Part shown: positions 28,094 to 36,677 of the stretch, piece by piece | Numbering within the stretch: the first letter of the stretch is position 1 | Layout: every line of letters starts with the position of its first letter | NCBI RefSeq assembly: GCF_002831585.1 | Contig: NZ_CP025113.1 | Location: 1,054,001 to 1,118,000, forward strand | Direction of reading: 5' to 3' | From: Bradyrhizobium sp. SK17 | GTDB taxonomy: Bacteria; Pseudomonadota; Alphaproteobacteria; Rhizobiales; Xanthobacteraceae | DNA length: 64,000 nt | Made by a program: the position numbers and the translations under genes | Notes under the pieces: model-generated | The model's input: the letters and a program-made list of their open reading frames with translations, nothing else | The model's database searches: none | What the model was told of the DNA's origin: nothing

Positions 28094-29295
28094 GTCTTGG
28101 GCTTGACCTCGGCGACCTTGGCATCGGCCGCCTTCGGCACGTCGCCGAAATCGAGCTTCTTCTGGAACCCGATCTGCACGTTCAATGCCCAGGGCTGGAC
28201 CTCGTCGGGTCGCCGGACCTGCCGGACGGAGGCTCCCGCGGTGCCGATATATCCGTCGCCGAAATCGTGGGCGAAATCGAACCCGGTGAGAAACGTCGTG
28301 CTCCACAGGTCGGTGTTGAGGTAATCGTCACGGCGATAGCGCGTCAGCAGGCTGACGGCGTTTTTGTCGTCGAACTTGTAACTGACGGAAGCCTCGTGCG
28401 ACAGCCCGACGTCGAGCGACGCGAACGACAGCGTGGTGTCCTGAATGGTCCGCGACGAACCGACGCCGAAGGTCCATGCCCCCGTCTGATACTTGACCTT
28501 GGCGGTGTAGAGCAGTTGCTTGACGTCGTCGAAATCGGTCGTGTCGTACCTGACGAAGTATGGCGACAGCGACCCTTCGACCTCGACGCCATTGGCCTTC
28601 ACCGTCACGAACGCATTCGGCTGCACGATGTCATGGCTGCGATCGAGGCCGAACAGGTCGGTGGCGAGGTAGCTGACGCGCGACAGAGCGACGGACGAGC
28701 CGATCTCGCCGGTCGCGAACTTGTAGGCAAAGCCCGGCATGAACGTACGCGTCACGAAGTTCTCGTCCTGGGGCAGGAAGTCGCCGAGCGTGAAGATGTT
28801 GCGCTCGTTCAGCGAGTTGATGCCGGTGTCGACGTTGGCGAAGAACCTGAAGTCGGTGGTGTCGTACTCGACCCGGTTGCGCAGTTGCAGGCCGTGCGAG
28901 CGGCGCGCCCAGTTGTCGTCGACCGACGTCGTCAGCGTGGTGCGCAACGCCAGCTTCGGTGCAAGCTCGATCGCCCCGCTGGCGGCGATAATGGCGGTGG
29001 TGCTGGGCGCCGCAACGTTCGGATCGTATTGCGTGTCGGCGATCTTGACGTTGAGCCCGATGATGCCGTCCTGGAGCGAGCCACGCAGGTAATCGTAGTT
29101 GATCGTCTGCGTCGCGAACGGGCTGCCATGAGCCCCGAGAATGTCGGTCGGATTGGAATCATAACCCGTGCGCAGGCCGATCGAACCTGCATTGACCGCT
29201 ACCGTCTCGGCCGCCGGAGCGGTCTGCGCAAGACCTGCGGAGACGCCGAACTGCGAAGCAACAACAACTGCCGCCAACAACGCACGCCGAATCAT
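28090..29295 (-). CDS. Putative outer-membrane beta-barrel protein
   Basis: 401 residues with a signal peptide (RRALLAAVVVASQFGVSAGLA, cut near AQTA). The mature part alternates polar and hydrophobic residues in many short strands (LRTGYDSNPTD, LRNRVEYDTTDFRFFANVDTG, AVSLLTRYRRDDY) and ends near FQKKLDF, which suits an outer-membrane barrel of the BBP2/OmpA-like sort common in rhizobia. GGAGGG is 8 bases before the ATG. No specific function can be given. The lysine-rich end VAEVKPKT follows the last strand. Confidence 0.72.
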   Translation of the reverse strand: MIRRALLAAVVVASQFGVSAGLAQTAPAAETVAVNAGSIGLRTGYDSNPTDILGAHGSPFATQTINYDYLRGSLQDGIIGLNVKIADTQYDPNVAAPSTTAIIAASGAIELAPKLALRTTLTTSVDDNWARRSHGLQLRNRVEYDTTDFRFFANVDTGINSLNERNIFTLGDFLPQDENFVTRTFMPGFAYKFATGEIGSSVALSRVSYLATDLFGLDRSHDIVQPNAFVTVKANGVEVEGSLSPYFVRYDTTDFDDVKQLLYTAKVKYQTGAWTFGVGSSRTIQDTTLSFASLDVGLSHEASVSYKFDDKNAVSLLTRYRRDDYLNTDLWSTTFLTGFDFAHDFGDGYIGTAGASVRQVRRPDEVQPWALNVQIGFQKKLDFGDVPKAADAKVAEVKPKT

Positions 29296-29563
29296 GCACC
29301 CGACCCTCCATGCGCAGGGTCGGCAATCATGATTAATCGGCCGTTAAATCAGCAATTTCTGGTTGATTTCACTCGTCCGAGCCTGCCGGCGCCCGTGCGT
29401 TTTTGATGGGATTATCAGTATCAATGAAGCCATCAGGGATTTTGATAACATGGTTAACGCTAAGTATTAGAGTAAAAAACCACTTCAAGTTGTAGTCGAA
29501 TCCGGAGCGTGGATAGTGGCGGCCACCAAGCAACAGCTTGGCTCGATAACAACGGAGGAAGTC

Positions 29564-29863
29564 ATGAAGAAGTATATCGTCGCCGTCGCTCTCGCCTCGC
29601 TCATGGCCTCGCCGGCCTTCGCTGGTGGCCCCCGTGGCGGTGGCGGTGGCCTGATCGGCTCCGTGCTGGCTCCGATCACGACCGCGGTCTCCGCGCTCAA
29701 CGTCAACGCCCTCAACAACGTCAACGTGCTCGGTGGCGGTGTCAACGTCCTGAACGGCAACAAGACCAACGTGTCGGCCATCCTGCCGATCAGCCTCAAG
29801 AACACCAACATCCTGTCCGGCATCCTGGGCGGCGGTCGCTCGCACGGCTGCGGCTGCAACTAA
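29564..29863 (+). CDS. Small secreted Gly/Asn-rich protein with Cys-containing C-terminus
   Basis: 99 residues. GGAGGAAGTC before the ATG is a strong start signal. Signal peptide KKYIVAVALASLMASPAFA, then GGPRGGGGG, a run of Asn/Val/Leu repeats (LNVNALNNVNVLGGGVNVLN) and the end GGGRSHGCGCN with two cysteines two apart. The regular N-x-N pattern recalls short curlin- or chaplin-like surface peptides, but no family is certain. A stem-loop follows 11 bases after the stop. Confidence 0.8.
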   Translation: MKKYIVAVALASLMASPAFAGGPRGGGGGLIGSVLAPITTAVSALNVNALNNVNVLGGGVNVLNGNKTNVSAILPISLKNTNILSGILGGGRSHGCGCN

Positions 29864-29874
29864 GTGCCATTGTC

Positions 29875-29898
29875 GGGAGAGCACCGAGGTGCTCTCCC
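29875..29898 (+). terminator. Stem-loop after the Asn-rich secreted protein gene
   Basis: GGGAGAGCAC/GTGCTCTCCC, 10-bp perfect stem with loop CGAG, 11 bases after the stop. No T-run follows. Confidence 0.6.
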
Positions 29899-30074
29899 AA
29901 CAGCTTCCCGCGAGAACCTCTCCGCGCTCCCCTAGCGCTTCGCGCCAATCCATCCTTTCCCAAACACGAACACCCCAGGCTTTCCTTCCCGCTCCGGATC
30001 GCATCACAGCGGTTGTCCGAGGCTGAGGTTCCGGTCATCATTCGGCAGATCCTGATTGCCTTGAGAGACCGGGA

Positions 30075-30479
30075 ATGGTTGCCAGCATCGCCTTTGCCGA
30101 ATTCCTGCGCGAGCAACTCGCGCCGCTTGGCCAGCTCACGATGCGGCGGATGTTCGGCAAGACCGGCGTATTCTGCGACGGCCTGATGCTCGGGATGGTT
30201 GCCGACAATTCGCCCTACGTGCGGGTCGACGATCGAAATCGCGAGACGTTCGCGGAGGCTGCGACGAGCCCTCCGCTCAACTATGCCAAGAACGGTACGA
30301 CCATCGACCTGGCATTCTGGCGTGTGCCGGAGCGGCTGCTGGATGAACCCGACGAACTCGTCGCATGGGCGCAGGCCGGGCTGGCCGCCGCGCATCGGGT
30401 CGCCGCCAAGCGAGGACGAGCCACTGCGCCGGCGCGAAAATCGCGCGCAAAGCCGGCGAAACGCCGGACAGCGTCATGA
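30075..30479 (+). CDS. TfoX N-terminal-domain protein
   Basis: 134 residues. Residues about 10-100 match the TfoX/Sxy N-terminal domain (FLREQLAPLGQLTMRRMFGK, VADNSPYVRVD, YAKNGTTIDLAFWRVPE). The C-terminal 30 residues are basic (RKSRAKPAKRRTAS). Full TfoX proteins regulate competence in gammaproteobacteria; single-domain versions such as this one are common in rhizobia and their role is unknown. Confidence 0.85.
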   Translation: MVASIAFAEFLREQLAPLGQLTMRRMFGKTGVFCDGLMLGMVADNSPYVRVDDRNRETFAEAATSPPLNYAKNGTTIDLAFWRVPERLLDEPDELVAWAQAGLAAAHRVAAKRGRATAPARKSRAKPAKRRTAS

Positions 30480-30594
30480 TGCCGTCGAGCGCCCCGGAAT
30501 GGCCCGGACTCGTGAGCCGGGCGGAATTGCTCTACGCAATATTTCCGGGGTCGATGGGTTTGTCTACTGGGTAACATAGTGTCCTGGATGGCCG

Positions 30595-31707
30595 ATGGCG
30601 AACGACCTGCACGAACATCTGATCGAACTGGCCTACGAGGCCGCAGTCCTCCCTGAGCTGTGGCCGGACGTCCTGCATCGGGTAGGCGGGATCGCCAAGG
30701 CGCGCGGTATCGTGCTGCTGACCGCAGCCCCGCACGACGTCCGCTGGGTCGCATCGCCCGACATGCACGAGGATACGGTCGCCTATGTCGAAGGCGGCTG
30801 GCACGAGCGCAATGGGCGGTTGCCGCGCCTGCTCGCGGCCAATCATGCCGGCTTCCTGCGCGACATCGACGTGTTCGATACGCCCGAGGAGGTCCAGCAG
30901 GATTTGCAGATCCGCGAGTTCTTCCGACCGCGCGGGCTCGGATGGGGTGCCGGCACCGCGATTCCGGTGCCGAGCGGCGATGTGCTGATCTACAGCGTCG
31001 AGCGCGAGTATCAGCACGGACCGATCGAGCGGGAGGCGATCGCGCAACTCGATGCACTGCGCCCGCATCTGGCGCGTGCCGCGCTGCTGTCGGCGCGGCT
31101 CGGGATGGAGCGCGCGAAAGCGGCCACCGGGTCGCTGGCGATGCTTGGCCTGCCCGCGGCGGTGCTGCGGCGCGGCGGCCGCCTGATGGCGGCGAACGCG
31201 CTGTTCGATCGGCTGGTGCCCGACGTGATGCAGGATCGCGCCGATCGCCTCGCGCTGGCGGCGACCGCCGCGGACTCGTTGTTCGCCCAGGCCTTGGCCG
31301 TGCTCGACCAGGGTCTCGTCAGCACGGAGGTCCGCTCGGTGCCGATCGCGGCGCATGACGATCGCCCGCCGTTGATCGTGCATCTGGTCCCGATCCACGG
31401 CGCGGCGCGCGACCTGTTCGACCGCGCGTCGGCGATCGTGATCGTGACGCCGGTGGTGCCGGCGGAAGTGCCCACCGCGGAAGTGTTGCAGGGCCTGTTC
31501 GACCTGACGCCGGCGGAAGCGCGCGTCGCGCGCGGCATCGGCGAGGGACGAACCGTCGAGGCGATCGCCGGCGCTTTCGGCATCTCCCGCGAGACCGTGC
31601 GCAACCAACTCAAGGCCGTGCTGGCGAAGACCGGGCTCGGCCGCCAGGTCGAGCTGGCCGGATTGCTCGCCGGGACAAAAATGCCGCCGGGTTCGACTGC
31701 CGGCTAG
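30595..31707 (+). CDS. LuxR-family transcriptional regulator
   Basis: 370 residues. The C-terminal 60 form a LuxR-type helix-turn-helix (LTPAEARVARGIGEGRTVEA, FGISRETVRNQLKAVLAKTG). The N-terminal 280 show no domain I can name; they begin HEHLIELAYEAAVLPELW, a block common in such rhizobial regulators. No linked target is evident; the neighbour on the right is convergent. Confidence 0.82.
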   Translation: MANDLHEHLIELAYEAAVLPELWPDVLHRVGGIAKARGIVLLTAAPHDVRWVASPDMHEDTVAYVEGGWHERNGRLPRLLAANHAGFLRDIDVFDTPEEVQQDLQIREFFRPRGLGWGAGTAIPVPSGDVLIYSVEREYQHGPIEREAIAQLDALRPHLARAALLSARLGMERAKAATGSLAMLGLPAAVLRRGGRLMAANALFDRLVPDVMQDRADRLALAATAADSLFAQALAVLDQGLVSTEVRSVPIAAHDDRPPLIVHLVPIHGAARDLFDRASAIVIVTPVVPAEVPTAEVLQGLFDLTPAEARVARGIGEGRTVEAIAGAFGISRETVRNQLKAVLAKTGLGRQVELAGLLAGTKMPPGSTAG

Positions 31708-31731
31708 CGCGCGCGGCATCGAGGCATGGCC

Positions 31732-32499
31732 TCAAGCCTCGCTCAGGCGCGCCTGGAAGAAGCCCGCAACGCGGCTGACGGCATCGGCGGTCATTGGATC
31801 ATTGTCGGCAAAGTCGAAACCGTGCGCCTTGCCCTTGTACCTTACGATCTCCGCCGCCGCGCCGACCGACTTGCCGAGCTTGACGAGATCCTCACCGCTG
31901 GCAAGCGGCACGTTGCGGTCGGCATCACCGTGCAATTCGATCAGCGGCGGCAGGTGCTTGACCTGCGGCGCGATCTTGTCGGGCATGCCGCCATACAGCA
32001 CGGCCAACGCGGACACCCGCGCGTCGCGGGCCGCCGCGGCCGCGGCGACATAGCCGCCGAGCGAGAAGCCGAGCAGTCCGACCCGGCCGGAACTGTCCGC
32101 GCCCGCCAGCACCGCGGACAAAGCCGACGAAACCCGCGCGGCCCAGACATCGAAGCGCCCCGCCTCGTAGACCTCGCGGCGCGCGCTCGTCTGCATCGCC
32201 GCGAAGGCCTGCTCGTCGGCCGGCGTATAGTAACGAACGAAATAGGTGTCGATGCCGTCAGCCGTCAGTGCGTCGGCATAACGCTGATAGGCCCGCGGCC
32301 TGAGATCGAAGCCGCGCGAGCCGTGCAGCACGAGCACGGCCGGCCGCTTGCCGGGACGCGCTGCGGCGAAACGATTGAGGGTTACGCGGCCTTCATCGGC
32401 GTCGACGCTCAGCGTCTCGGACGTCGCAGCGGCAAGCGAAGGTGTCGCCGCCAGCAGGGCAAGGCCGCCAAGCAGGCTCCGTCGGCTGATCGCTGGCAT
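31732..32499 (-). CDS. Exported dienelactone hydrolase-family protein
   Basis: 255 residues from ATG 32499. Twin-arginine-like signal SRRSLLGGLALLAATPSLA. Alpha/beta hydrolase core: VLVLHGSRGFD (oxyanion side), nucleophile GFSLGG, acid HGDADRNVPL, histidine KGKAHGFDF. Serine replaces the cysteine of classical dienelactone hydrolase. Likely a periplasmic esterase; substrate unknown. Confidence 0.85.
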   Translation of the reverse strand: MPAISRRSLLGGLALLAATPSLAAATSETLSVDADEGRVTLNRFAAARPGKRPAVLVLHGSRGFDLRPRAYQRYADALTADGIDTYFVRYYTPADEQAFAAMQTSARREVYEAGRFDVWAARVSSALSAVLAGADSSGRVGLLGFSLGGYVAAAAAARDARVSALAVLYGGMPDKIAPQVKHLPPLIELHGDADRNVPLASGEDLVKLGKSVGAAAEIVRYKGKAHGFDFADNDPMTADAVSRVAGFFQARLSEA

Positions 32500-32707
32500 C
32501 GAAACCTCGCTTCGACTGCGGCCTTCGCTTCGGCCGGGCGGTGCCGCTATATCATGCCGAACAACGCGACCGGTAGGGTCGTTCATCGGGCTCGTCTCCG
32601 GGCATCGCGAAAGGATCGCATGTTCAAATGGCACCGGTTGCGCTAGTGATAGCTCCCTTCCCTCCCTGCGCCCGTCCGGCGCATGTCCAGTCAATGAGTG
32701 TATCTGA

Positions 32708-33010
32708 ATGGCCGAAGCCGACCTCGACGCCGTCATCCGGCAAACCGCAAGAACCCAGACCAAGGCCGTGATGGCGGCGGCCAAGAAGCGCCAGGCCGTC
32801 TGGGTTGCGCGCGCGGCCAAAGCCAAGGACAAGGAGACCAAGGCGCGCTTCCGCTTCCTCGCCAAGAGCACCATGCTGAACGCGACCGCGACCGCCAAGC
32901 GGTTGCAGAACTCGGCCGAGAACGCCGCCGACGCCTATGCCCGGGCCATGAAGAAGGCGATGGAAGAACCGCCGCCGGCCAAGCCGCCAAAGAAGAAGGC
33001 AGATGCCTGA
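32708..33010 (+). CDS. Small Ala/Lys-rich helical protein, unknown
   Basis: 100 residues, almost wholly charged helix (AKDKETKARFRFLAKSTML), with a Pro/Lys end (PPPAKPPKKKADA). No family recognised. It is the first gene of a tight run: the next gene's ribosome binding site overlaps its stop. Confidence 0.7.
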   Translation: MAEADLDAVIRQTARTQTKAVMAAAKKRQAVWVARAAKAKDKETKARFRFLAKSTMLNATATAKRLQNSAENAADAYARAMKKAMEEPPPAKPPKKKADA

Positions 33011-33020
33011 AGGAGCGCGC

Positions 33021-33662
33021 ATGCTCACGGTTCACCATCTCGGCAAGTCACAATCGGAGCGGATCGTCTGGCTGTGCGAGGAGCTGGAGATTCCCTACGA
33101 GCTGAAATGCTATGCGCGCGATCCGGTCACGATCCTCGCGCCGGCCGACTACAAGGCGCTGCACCCGATCGGCGCCGCGCCCGTCATCACCGATGGCGAT
33201 CTGGTGCTCGCCGAATCCGCCGCTGTCGTCGAGTATATCGTCGCCAGGTACGGCGATGGACGCCTGACGCTGAAGTCCGATCATCCTGATTTCGCACCGT
33301 TCCTGTACTGGTTCCACTTCGCCAACGGCACGCTACAGGCGCAGATGGGCCGCAGCATGATCCTGAACCGCCTCAACCTCGCGGCCGACAATCCGATGCT
33401 GGTGGCGACCCGGGCACGGGTCGACCGCTCGTTCGATCTGATCGAGGCCCGGGTGCGCGACGCGCGCTATCTCGCAGGCGACGAATTCACCACCGCCGAC
33501 ATCATGATCGGCTTCTCGCTCACGACCATGCGCTACTTCCTGCCCTATGACCTCGGCCGCTGCCCCAACATCAGGAACTATCTCGGCCGCATCGCCGCGC
33601 GCCCGGCCTATCAGCGCGCGATGCAGAAGGGCGATCCGGGCATGGCGCTGCTGCTGACGTGA
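33021..33662 (+). CDS. Glutathione S-transferase family protein
   Basis: 213 residues. Thioredoxin-like N-terminal domain (LTVHHLGKSQSERIVWLCEE; GAAPVITDGDLVLAESAAVV with the cis-proline and the ES glutathione-binding pair) and an all-helical C-terminal domain (DEFTTADIMIGFSL). AAGGAG is 5 bases before the ATG at 33021, which rules out the start 18 bases upstream. Confidence 0.9.
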   Translation: MLTVHHLGKSQSERIVWLCEELEIPYELKCYARDPVTILAPADYKALHPIGAAPVITDGDLVLAESAAVVEYIVARYGDGRLTLKSDHPDFAPFLYWFHFANGTLQAQMGRSMILNRLNLAADNPMLVATRARVDRSFDLIEARVRDARYLAGDEFTTADIMIGFSLTTMRYFLPYDLGRCPNIRNYLGRIAARPAYQRAMQKGDPGMALLLT

Positions 33663-33669
33663 GGCCGTG

Positions 33670-34182
33670 ATGCCGCGCTATGTCGCCCTGTTGCGAGCAG
33701 TCAATGTCGGCGGCACCGGCAAGCTGCCGATGCCGGAGCTGAAGGCGATGTGCGTCGCCGAAGGGTTCGCCGACGTGCAGACCTACATCGCAAGCGGCAA
33801 CGTCGTGTTCTCCTCGAAGCTCGGCGCGGCCAAGGTCAAGGCCGCGCTGGAGCAGCGGCTGCACGCCTATGCCGGCAAGCCGGTCGGCGTCATCGTCAGG
33901 AGCGCGGACGAGATCGCCGCGGTGCTGAAAGCCAATCCGTTCCCGAAGGAGCCGCCGAATTTGACGGTCGCGATCTTCCTCGACGCGCCGCCGCCCAAGG
34001 ATGCCTTGAAGGATATCAAGGGCCAGCAGGACGAGCAGGTGCGGCTCGGCAAACGCGAGATCTACGTCGCCTTTGGCGGCGGCATGGGTCGCTCCAAGCT
34101 GAAGATCGCCGCCGCCGCGAGCGGCACAGCGCGCAATATCAACACCATCGCGAAGCTCGCCGAGTTGGCGGCAGGTGACTAG
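33670..34182 (+). CDS. DUF1697 domain protein
   Basis: 170 residues. The N-terminus PRYVALLRAVNVGGTGKLPM and YIASGNVVFSS are the signature of DUF1697, a family of unknown biochemical role. Starts 7 bases after the GST gene, so probably cotranscribed with it. The ATG at 33670 is preferred to the GTG just before it. Confidence 0.9.
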   Translation: MPRYVALLRAVNVGGTGKLPMPELKAMCVAEGFADVQTYIASGNVVFSSKLGAAKVKAALEQRLHAYAGKPVGVIVRSADEIAAVLKANPFPKEPPNLTVAIFLDAPPPKDALKDIKGQQDEQVRLGKREIYVAFGGGMGRSKLKIAAAASGTARNINTIAKLAELAAGD

Positions 34183-34199
34183 CCAGTTGCCTCAAAGCC

Positions 34200-34314
34200 C
34201 GTCATCCTGAGGAGCCTGCGCAGCAGGCGTCTCGAAGGATCGACGGCCCCGCCGGTGGCCGTACATCCTTCGAGGCTCGCCCAGCGCTGCAAGGCTCGCA
34301 CCTCAGAATGACGG
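34200..34314. repeat. Long palindromic intergenic repeat
   Basis: Begins CCGTCATCCTGAGG and ends CCTCAGAATGACGG, with an inner pair CTCGAAGGATCG / CATCCTTCGAGG. From memory this CGTCATCCTGAGG type is a widespread rhizobial intergenic repeat. It separates two convergent genes and may help to end both transcripts. Confidence 0.75.
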
Positions 34315-34351
34315 CTCAGGTGCTTCGGCGCGCGGATAGGTACTGCGCCGG

Positions 34352-35575
34352 CTAGCGCTCGTGCACGACAAATCCTTCGGCACCGAGCCTGGCCAGCACG
34401 GCCTCAAGGTGAGCGCGGTCGCGGGTTTCAATCACGAGCTCGAGCAGCGTCGCCTTGGCCGGCAGATCGGAGAAGGTGCGCTGATGCGAGACCTCGATGA
34501 TGTTGGCACCGGCATCGGCAAGCAGGATCGACACCGCCGCGAGCTGTCCGGGCCGGTCGATGATGTCGAGCGCGAGCTGGGTCAGCCGTCCCTCGCGCGC
34601 GAGCTCGCGGGTCAGGACCGAGGCGATCAGCCTGGTGTCGATATTGCCGCCGGTCAGCACCAGGCCGACATTGCGGCCAGCAAAGCGCTCGGGTGCGGCA
34701 AGCACCGCGGCCAAGCCCGCGGCGCCGGCGCCCTCGACCACGGTCTTCTCGATCGAGATCAGGGTCGCGACCGCGCGCTCGATCTGGTCCTCGCTGACCA
34801 GCAGAATATCGTCGACGAGTTCTCGGACGATCGTCGTCGTGATCTGCCCGGGTGCCTTGACCGCGATGCCTTCGGCAAGCGTGTCGCCGCGCATCGGCAG
34901 CTGCTCGCCACGGACGGCATTGTACATCGAGGGATAGAGCTGGGCCTGCACGCCGACGATCTGCAACGACGGCTTCAGCGCCTTGGCGGCCGTGGCGATG
35001 CCGGAGATCAACCCGCCACCGCCGATCGGCACCACCAGGATGTCGAGCTCCGGCACGGCTTCGAGCATCTCGAGCCCGATCGTGCCCTGGCCGGCGATGA
35101 TCAGCGGATCGTCATAGGGGTGGATCAGGATCAGGCCGCGCTGCGCGGCATGCGTGCTGACGAACGCGAAGCACTCCTCCAGCGTCTGACCGGTGATGAT
35201 GACCTCGGCGCCGTGCCGCCGGGTGTTCTCGATCTTCACCATCGGGGTGCCGACCGGCATCACGATGGTGGCCGGGATACCGAGCCGCTTGGCGTGATAG
35301 GCTACGCCCTGGGCATGATTGCCGGCCGACATCGCGATCACGCCGCGCTTGCGCTCGTCCGGCGAGAGCGCCTGCAGGCGATTCAGCGCCCCGCGCTCCT
35401 TGAAGGTCGCGGTGAATTGCAGGTTCTCGAATTTGAGGAACAGGCGGCAGCCGCAAATCTCGCCGAGCGTGCGGCTCTCGTTGCACGCCGTGACCATGAC
35501 CGCGCCCTTGATGACATCGGCGGCACGGCGCACGTCGGCGAGGGTGACGGCAGGCGGATTGGAAGGATGCGGCAT
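34352..35575 (-). CDS. ilvA: Threonine ammonia-lyase (threonine dehydratase) with ACT domain
   Basis: 407 residues, PLP enzyme making 2-oxobutanoate and ammonia from threonine, first step toward isoleucine. Schiff-base lysine in TATFKERGALNRL (Lys59), SAGNHAQGVAYHA, the phosphate-binding loop VPIGGGGLISGIA, and a C-terminal ACT domain (about 330-400; DIIDRPGQLAAVSILLADAG). The single ACT domain and length fit the short type found in many alphaproteobacteria; catabolic TdcB-like use is also possible. Confidence 0.93.
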   Translation of the reverse strand: MPHPSNPPAVTLADVRRAADVIKGAVMVTACNESRTLGEICGCRLFLKFENLQFTATFKERGALNRLQALSPDERKRGVIAMSAGNHAQGVAYHAKRLGIPATIVMPVGTPMVKIENTRRHGAEVIITGQTLEECFAFVSTHAAQRGLILIHPYDDPLIIAGQGTIGLEMLEAVPELDILVVPIGGGGLISGIATAAKALKPSLQIVGVQAQLYPSMYNAVRGEQLPMRGDTLAEGIAVKAPGQITTTIVRELVDDILLVSEDQIERAVATLISIEKTVVEGAGAAGLAAVLAAPERFAGRNVGLVLTGGNIDTRLIASVLTRELAREGRLTQLALDIIDRPGQLAAVSILLADAGANIIEVSHQRTFSDLPAKATLLELVIETRDRAHLEAVLARLGAEGFVVHER

Positions 35576-35641
35576 CTGGTTTCGCTTTGGACCGTTTCGT
35601 GAGACGGAACCTAGCGGGTTTCGATGCCGAAGACGACCGCG

Positions 35642-35791
35642 CTATCGCGCGGTCAACACCTGTTCCGCCGGCTTGGCCGGCGCGGCCTGCTCGACGTCAT
35701 CGCATTTCAGGCATACCAGCGCGGTACGGAAATGCTTGTCGAGCACAATGGTTCGCGTCCTGCCGCACTGGCAGCGCATCGGCTTATCCAT
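35642..35791 (-). CDS. Candidate 49-aa zinc-ribbon protein
   Basis: MDKPMRCQCGRTRTIVLDKH then VCLKCDD: Cys7, Cys9, Cys27 and Cys30 make a plausible zinc site. The last 15 residues are Ala/Pro-rich. No strong ribosome binding site is seen before the ATG, and the gene lies in front of (upstream on the same strand as) threonine ammonia-lyase by 66 bases. The cysteine spacing argues for a real gene; the weak start signal argues against. Confidence 0.45.
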   Translation of the reverse strand: MDKPMRCQCGRTRTIVLDKHFRTALVCLKCDDVEQAAPAKPAEQVLTAR

Positions 35792-35933
35792 GGAAGATCG
35801 GCCCGGTTCGAGATGCAAGGAAAGCGTCGAGGAAAGCGTGCGCTTAGCTAGCCCGGTCCGGTTAACCTAATATGACTTGCGAGCGGAAAATTTGTCGCGC
35901 CGGAAGCCGCTTCACGCGTTTGCGGATCATGCT

Positions 35934-36089
35934 TCAGAAGAAGGCGACACTGAGGTCGAGACCATAGCTGGCCCTGAGAATCGCGACGAACACCACGGCC
36001 GAGGCCAGCAGCAGGAGATGCCGGACGACATTGCTCCGAAGCGAATTGGCAGGAAACGCACGCGCAATCGATTGAGCCAAGGCAGTCAT
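35934..36089 (-). CDS. Small single-pass membrane protein (51 aa)
   Basis: GGAGGT stands 6 bases before the ATG at 36089. The product MTALAQSIARAFPANSLRSN is followed by one membrane helix (HLLLLASAVVFVAILRASYG) and ends LDLSVAFF. Too short for most gene callers, but the strong start signal and a sensible N-in-type membrane protein support it. Function unknown. Confidence 0.62.
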   Translation of the reverse strand: MTALAQSIARAFPANSLRSNVVRHLLLLASAVVFVAILRASYGLDLSVAFF

Positions 36090-36143
36090 TCGCGACCTCC
36101 AGAACCACGTCCCGAAGTTAGGTCGCGTACAATGCTGTGAGGT

Positions 36144-36554
36144 TCAACGCGGCTCGCGGGACGGCTGGCGGCGCACCGTGACGCTCTGCTCGGGATCGGG
36201 CTGTGGCCGCGTCCGGTTCCGGAAGCGGTGACCGACCACGATCAACGTGCCCTCGGCGCGAACCGGAGTTTCGGCCGATGGTGCGGGCGGCAGATTGTCC
36301 TGCGTGACGGCCTCGAGCGCGGCAAGGAACGCGCGTCCGGCCGGTGTGATCTCCCAACCTTCGACGTCACGCAGCAAATAGCCGTTACCGAAGATGTCGA
36401 GTTCGGGAACCCGCGACGCCAGGCGCTTGATCCGCGCATGCCAATCGTCGCCGCTCGATGAGAGGATAGCAAGGTCGTGCTTCAGTGAGTCGAGTGTGGC
36501 TCTTCCGCTGACGTGACTGGCCAATATTTTTAGAATCGCAATCTGTATGCTCAA
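36144..36554 (-). CDS. Winged-helix-like hypothetical protein
   Basis: 136 residues. The first 85 look like a winged-helix fold (IQIAILKILASHVSGRATLD, GYLLRDVEGWEITPAGRAFL) of the kind seen in small rhizobial proteins; the remainder is a proline- and arginine-rich tail (RNRTRPQPDPEQS). Possibly a DNA- or RNA-binding regulator. No partner is evident. Confidence 0.65.
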   Translation of the reverse strand: MSIQIAILKILASHVSGRATLDSLKHDLAILSSSGDDWHARIKRLASRVPELDIFGNGYLLRDVEGWEITPAGRAFLAALEAVTQDNLPPAPSAETPVRAEGTLIVVGHRFRNRTRPQPDPEQSVTVRRQPSREPR

Positions 36555-36677
36555 CTCGAAGCCTCGACCGCCACGGTTCTTTTTGTTCTGCGCAGCCGAT
36601 CTGGAAATTATCGCGCTGATGACTCCGACGTCCAGTCATCAGCGCCAGTTATCCAGAGCCGGAATGACGGTATGAAC

